17,662 nt of DNA from Armatimonadota bacterium (GTDB lineage Bacteria > Sysuimicrobiota > Sysuimicrobiia > Sysuimicrobiales > VGFF01). Every line of letters begins with the position of its first letter. Within the stretch, counting starts at the first letter, position 1. Below are positions 14,983-17,662 of this stretch, piece by piece. Below the pieces are notes generated by a model. It saw nothing but the letters and a program-made list of their open reading frames with translations. It did no database searches and was not told where the DNA came from. The stretch spans positions 1 through 17,662 of the forward strand of contig VGFF01000038.1 in assembly GCA_016868955.1 (NCBI GenBank), given 5' to 3'. Position numbers and translations under genes: made by a program.

Positions 14983-15420
14983 ATGAGCACGGAGCCTCTC
15001 GTCGGGCCACTCGCGCTACGGATCGGCCAATCGGCTGTCCGCACGAAGCAAGTCACCGACCGTGACCTCCAGCTGTACGCGGAGATCACGGGCGACCACA
15101 ACCCCCTGCATTTCGACGACGCGTTCGCGGCCGCAACCCGGTTCGGCCGGCGTGTCGCGCAGGGGGGCGTGACGGCGGGGATCCTCAACGCGCTCGTCGC
15201 GATGGACCTGCCAGGGCCCGGCACTGTTTTCATGAGCCAATCGCTGGCCTATCGCGCGCCTGCTTATGTCGGAGATACCTTGACGGCGCGCGCCGAGATC
15301 GTAAGCCTCAAATCCGACAAGCCGGTTTGCCAGATGCGGTTCGAGGTACGGAATCAGGATGGCGTCGTCTTGCTCGAGGGCGAGGCGTGGACCTATACGC
15401 TACGGTCTTGCGTGAAATGA
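14983..15420 (+). CDS. MaoC-like (R)-specific enoyl-CoA hydratase family protein
   Basis: The 145-residue hot-dog-fold protein would hydrate a trans-2-enoyl-CoA to the (R)-3-hydroxyacyl-CoA, linking fatty-acid or short-chain acid metabolism to (R)-3-hydroxyacyl pools. The hydratase-2 motif is complete: 'ITGDHNPLHFDDAFA', with catalytic Asp38 and His43. 'GRRVAQGGVTAGILNALV' supplies the usual Gly-rich turn, and 'SLAYRAPAYVGDTL' is the common core strand. GAGGTG sits about seven bases before ATG 14983. Its TGA overlaps the ATG of the MscS gene at 15417, so the two are translationally coupled, although no functional link is evident. It is intact and of normal length for a single-domain PhaJ-like enzyme. 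Confidence 0.9.
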   Translation: MSTEPLVGPLALRIGQSAVRTKQVTDRDLQLYAEITGDHNPLHFDDAFAAATRFGRRVAQGGVTAGILNALVAMDLPGPGTVFMSQSLAYRAPAYVGDTLTARAEIVSLKSDKPVCQMRFEVRNQDGVVLLEGEAWTYTLRSCVK

Positions 15421-16532
15421 GCAACGAAGGCTTCTGGGGCGCGTTCCTCGGAAACCTGCAGTGGGCGTGGGGATCGGCGCTCGCGGTCGCCGCCGGAACC
15501 TTCGTGGCGCTGCTGCTGGCGCGGCGGCTTCTCTTGGGCGCGCTGCGGCGTTCCCTGCGCGCCGAGGATCCCGGCATCGCCGACCTCGTCGCCCGCCTGC
15601 TGCATCGGACTTGGCTCGTCCTCGTCGCGCTGTCCGTCTAGGCGGGCTCGCTCGCCCTCGAGCTGCCACGGACCTGGCACGACGTCTTCGAGGGCGTCGC
15701 GGTGACGGCTCTTCTCCTTCAGATCGGACTGTGGGCGAGCGGCTGGTTCTCGTGGTGGATCGAACGAACGACGCTGCATCGGCGCGCGGTCGACCCGGCG
15801 GCCGTGACGTCCCTGTCGGTCATCGGCTATGTCGGGCGGCTCCTTCTTTGGGCGGCGATCGCGCTGCTCGTGCTCGACAATTTGAGCGTCCAAGTCACCA
15901 CGCTCGTCGCCGGCCTTGGCATCGGCGGAATCGCCGTCGCGCTCGCCGTCCAGAACATTCTCAAGGACCTGTTCGCGTCCTTATCGATCGTGTTGGATCG
16001 GCCCTTCGAGGTCGGTGACGCGATCGTCGTCGGCGACGTCGACGGCGTCGTCGAATGCGTCGGATTGAAGACGACGCGGATCCGAAGCGTACGCGGCGAG
16101 CCGGTCATCGTGCCCAACGGGGATCTGCTGGCGAGCCGCATCCGCAACTACAAGCGGATGGACGAGCGACGCGTCGTTTTCCTGCTCTCGGTGCCGTTTC
16201 AAACACCCGCGGCGCAAGCGGCGGAGATTCCGGGCTTACTCCGCGACGTCGTGGAAGCGCAGCCTCTGGCGCGGTTCGACCGTGCGCACCTGCGCGAATT
16301 CGGAGAGTGGGCGCTGCGCTACGAGGTCGTGTACTTCGTCCGCACGGCCGACTACATGGCCTATATGGACGCGCAGCAGGCGATAAACCTCGAGATCCTG
16401 CGTCGGTTCGCGGACGCGGGGATTTCGTTCGCCGTCCTGACGCGCGACGTCCACGTGCGCCCCGACGCGGGCGCGTGGTCATCGCCACCGGCGCCGGGCA
16501 TCGAGACGTCAGCCGCTCAACCGCCTCCGTAG
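15417..16532 (+). pseudogene. MscS-family mechanosensitive ion channel, interrupted by one in-frame TAG
   Basis: MscS channels open under membrane tension to release solutes at osmotic downshock. From ATG 15417 the frame encodes a first hydrophobic helix ('LAVAAGTFVALLLARRLLLG'), reaches TAG at codon 75 (15639-15641) and continues in the same frame with full homology. Two more helices follow, then the pore helix and beta domain ('GIGGIAVALAVQNILKDLFA', 'SLSIVLDRPFEVGDAIVVGD', 'TTRIRSVRGEPVIVPNGDLL', 'RIRNYKRM') and the C-terminal domain, to TAG 16532: 371 residues if read through. The context 'VALSV-stop-AGSLAL' suggests a former aromatic codon such as TAC. With only one lesion it is a recent nonsense mutation or an error; an internal start at 15702 could give a fragment with the pore. 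Its 3' end overlaps the minus-strand GMC remnant by 24 bases. Confidence 0.88.
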
Positions 16533-16643
16533 CCGGTCGGCGAGCCGGATCGCGAGCGCGACGATCGTCGTCGGGATGCCGGCGCCGGAGGTCGGAAAGA
16601 CGGAGCTGCTGGCGACGTAGAGGTTGCCCACGCCGTGGCCGCA
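16509..16643 (-). pseudogene. C-terminal remnant of a GMC-family oxidoreductase
   Basis: Only the last 44 residues or so remain. 'GHGVGNLYVASSSVFPTSGA' followed by 'GIPTTIVALAIRLADRLRRR' is the highly conserved end of FAD-dependent GMC oxidoreductases (glucose, choline and gluconate dehydrogenase types), where the last segment helps bind FAD. Everything upstream, including the FAD-binding N-terminus and most of the catalytic domain, is absent. The 6-phosphogluconate dehydrogenase fragment takes its place in a different frame, with the junction near 16641-16655. The stop overlaps the end of the convergent MscS gene. A deletion, or an assembly join, removed one gene's end and the other's beginning. 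Confidence 0.8.
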
Positions 16644-16646
16644 GCG

Positions 16647-17064
16647 CTCGTACCGCTTCCTCCTCTCCGCCCACCATGAGGAAATACCCATTTCCCAATC
16701 CCCATACGCCACCGCTCGTGCCGACGTCGATGAAGTGCATGCCGGCCTCGGCGAGCGCGTCGTGCGGTCGCCGCGAATCCTTGTAGTTCGAGTTTCCGCC
16801 GTCGATGATCGTGTCGCCTCGCGTGAGGGCTGTTCGCAGCGCGCCGATGGTCTCGTCCACGGGCGCGCCGGATGGCACCATGATCCAAACGACCCGTGGC
16901 GCGGGCAGCGCGGCGACGACCTCCGGGATCGTATCGACGACTCGGCCGCCTTGCGCGGCGTGCCGAGCACGAGCGTCCGCGGACGGATCGTACCCGACCA
17001 CCGTGTGCCCGCCGCGACCGAGCCGCGTTGCCATGTTCGCGCCCATCCTTCCGAGACCGATCAT
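16647..17064 (-). pseudogene. 6-phosphogluconate dehydrogenase, decarboxylating, N-terminal fragment
   Basis: The intact enzyme oxidises and decarboxylates 6-phosphogluconate to ribulose 5-phosphate in the pentose phosphate pathway. About 139 residues of the NAD(P)-binding domain are present: 'MIGLGRMGANMATRLGRGGH', 'VVWIMVPSGAPVDETI', 'GDTIIDGGNSNYKDS' and 'HFIDVGTSGGVWGLGNGYFL' followed by MVGG. This type matches the shorter, roughly 300-residue bacterial form. After 'GGEEEAVRAL' homology ends and the frame runs on as nonsense. The C-terminal half, with the rest of the substrate site, is missing. ATG 17064 is the safest start; relatives usually begin four residues earlier, where this sequence has ATT after a GGGGG run, so a rare ATT start is possible. 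It follows the CoA-binding gene by 32 bases. Confidence 0.82.
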
Positions 17065-17096
17065 GCCCAGATGAATCGCAACCCCCAGGTTCGGGG

Positions 17097-17564
17097 TCAG
17101 GAAGCCGTTGGCGGCAAGTGGCCGCGCGCGGTGAGCACACGATGGGCGACCATCAAGCAAGCATCCATCACGACGGGGATACCGGCCGCGGTCGCGGCCT
17201 GCGCCGCCGCTTCATGGTGAATGCCAGACTGCATCCAAATGAGCTTCGCGCCGTGCGCGATCGCGTCGTCGATGACCGGTGGTACGGCCTCGGATCGCCG
17301 AAAGATCAATACGATGTCGACCGGGTGCGGAATGTGCGTCACCTTGGCGTGGGCGGATTCTCCGAGGCTGGACGTGATGTTCGGATTGACGGGAGCGATC
17401 CGATAACCTCGGTTTTGGAGATAGGACGCGACCTCGTAGCTCGTGCGGTGGTGCTTATCCGAGAGCCCGACGACGGCGATAGTCGTCAGCCCGCGCAGGG
17501 CCTCCGAGTAAGCCTCGTAAGGATCGGCGTAGCGGTTGCGCAGATCCGCCGTTGGCCGCGTCAC
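17097..17564 (-). CDS. CoA-binding domain protein (YccU-like)
   Basis: The 155-residue cytoplasmic protein is a single CoA-binding Rossmann domain, related to the N-terminal part of ADP-forming acyl-CoA synthetases and to E. coli YccU; the exact role of stand-alone members is not settled. Visible motifs are 'TIAVVGLSDKHHRTSYEVAS', 'YLQNRGYRIAPVNPN', 'PHPVDIVLIFRRSEAVPPVI', 'GAKLIWMQSGIHHEAAAQAA', 'AGIPVVMDACLMVAHR'. The start is GTG 17564, with GGGGAG five bases upstream on the minus strand. It overlaps the TGA of an upstream gene (GTGTGA at 17566-17561), so it belongs to an operon read leftward into the 6-phosphogluconate dehydrogenase fragment. It appears intact. Confidence 0.88.
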   Translation of the reverse strand: MTRPTADLRNRYADPYEAYSEALRGLTTIAVVGLSDKHHRTSYEVASYLQNRGYRIAPVNPNITSSLGESAHAKVTHIPHPVDIVLIFRRSEAVPPVIDDAIAHGAKLIWMQSGIHHEAAAQAATAAGIPVVMDACLMVAHRVLTARGHLPPTAS

Positions 17565-17662
17565 ACGTTCTCCCCGGCCTCGGGCCCGTTGGACGCGACC
17601 GCGCGCGTCGCGCGTTCGTGCTGCATGCAGAACAACGATACGATGGATGGGACGTCGTCCGC
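17561..17662 (-). CDS. C-terminal end of an unidentified gene, partial at the window edge
   Basis: On the minus strand, an open frame of 33 codons runs from the window edge to TGA 17561-17563 (ADDVPSIVSLFCMQHERATR, then AVASNGPEAGENV). The stop overlaps the GTG start of the CoA-binding gene in the usual coupled manner, which is the main reason to believe it. I do not recognise the family. Confidence 0.45.
   Translation of the reverse strand, partial: ADDVPSIVSLFCMQHERATRAVASNGPEAGENV

Noticed and set aside
15639..15641. Genome-wide TAG recoding (pyrrolysine or Gln/Tyr)
   Set aside because: TAG serves as a normal terminator for several intact genes in this window, and only two genes, one of them already broken elsewhere, contain internal TAGs.
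16105..16646. Reading the 6-phosphogluconate dehydrogenase frame on to 16105 as a long novel fusion
   Set aside because: Past 16647 it is antisense to GMC and MscS sequence in their wrong frames and looks like random high-GC translation.
1..17662. CRISPR array, insertion sequence, prophage or integrative element at tRNA-Glu
   Set aside because: No regularly spaced repeats, transposase or integrase motifs, or duplicated tRNA 3' end were seen.

Overview
The window is a dense, high-GC bacterial chromosomal segment with short intergenic gaps, many ATGA stop/start overlaps and mostly clear Shine-Dalgarno sites. A TolC-type outer-membrane efflux protein, a MacA-like periplasmic adaptor and several signal peptides indicate a double-membraned cell. 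An ECF-type transporter beside a TolC/MacAB system would suit a deep-branching uncultivated lineage (Armatimonadota or CSP1-3-like, for example), but no marker here fixes the phylum. I see no phage, transposase, integrase or CRISPR array.

Layout on the plus strand: a double-ATPase ECF transporter subunit (5'-partial) and its EcfT membrane subunit (1-1878); a small zinc-ribbon protein and a LonC-like protease with degenerate ATP-binding motifs (1933-4810); a run of exported proteins (intradiol dioxygenase-like, YceI, trypsin/HtrA-like, dienelactone hydrolase remnant; 4914-7510); a TolC/MacA/MacB ATPase/MacB permease operon with a trailing small secreted protein (7681-13024); a ketopantoate reductase-like gene overlapping an atypical SDR gene (13056-14803); tRNA-Glu(TTC) (14868-14945); and a MaoC-type hydratase overlapping an MscS channel gene (14983-16532). 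The minus-strand end holds a gene tail, a CoA-binding protein, the first half of a 6-phosphogluconate dehydrogenase and the last 44 residues of a GMC oxidoreductase (17662-16509).

The most striking property is the number of broken genes. At least six show clean family homology on both sides of a lesion: ECF ATPase (frameshift), intradiol dioxygenase (deletion of the iron-binding HxH segment), dienelactone hydrolase (TAG, large internal deletion and a frameshift at a perfect 19-bp inverted repeat), MscS (internal TAG), 6-phosphogluconate dehydrogenase and GMC oxidoreductase (fused by one deletion). EcfT may be a seventh. The missing pieces span several to hundreds of codons, unlike single-base homopolymer errors. 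Either this is a real decaying locus or the sequence is a chimeric or misassembled draft; read mapping would decide.

Functionally, the intact core is the tripartite MacAB-TolC exporter and the Lon-like protease. I do not see a convincing new multi-gene system. The best leads are the template-switch-like inverted repeat, the ATP-independent-type Lon protease, the SDR without its catalytic Tyr/Lys, and a 14-bp palindrome covering the start codon of the ketopantoate reductase-like gene.
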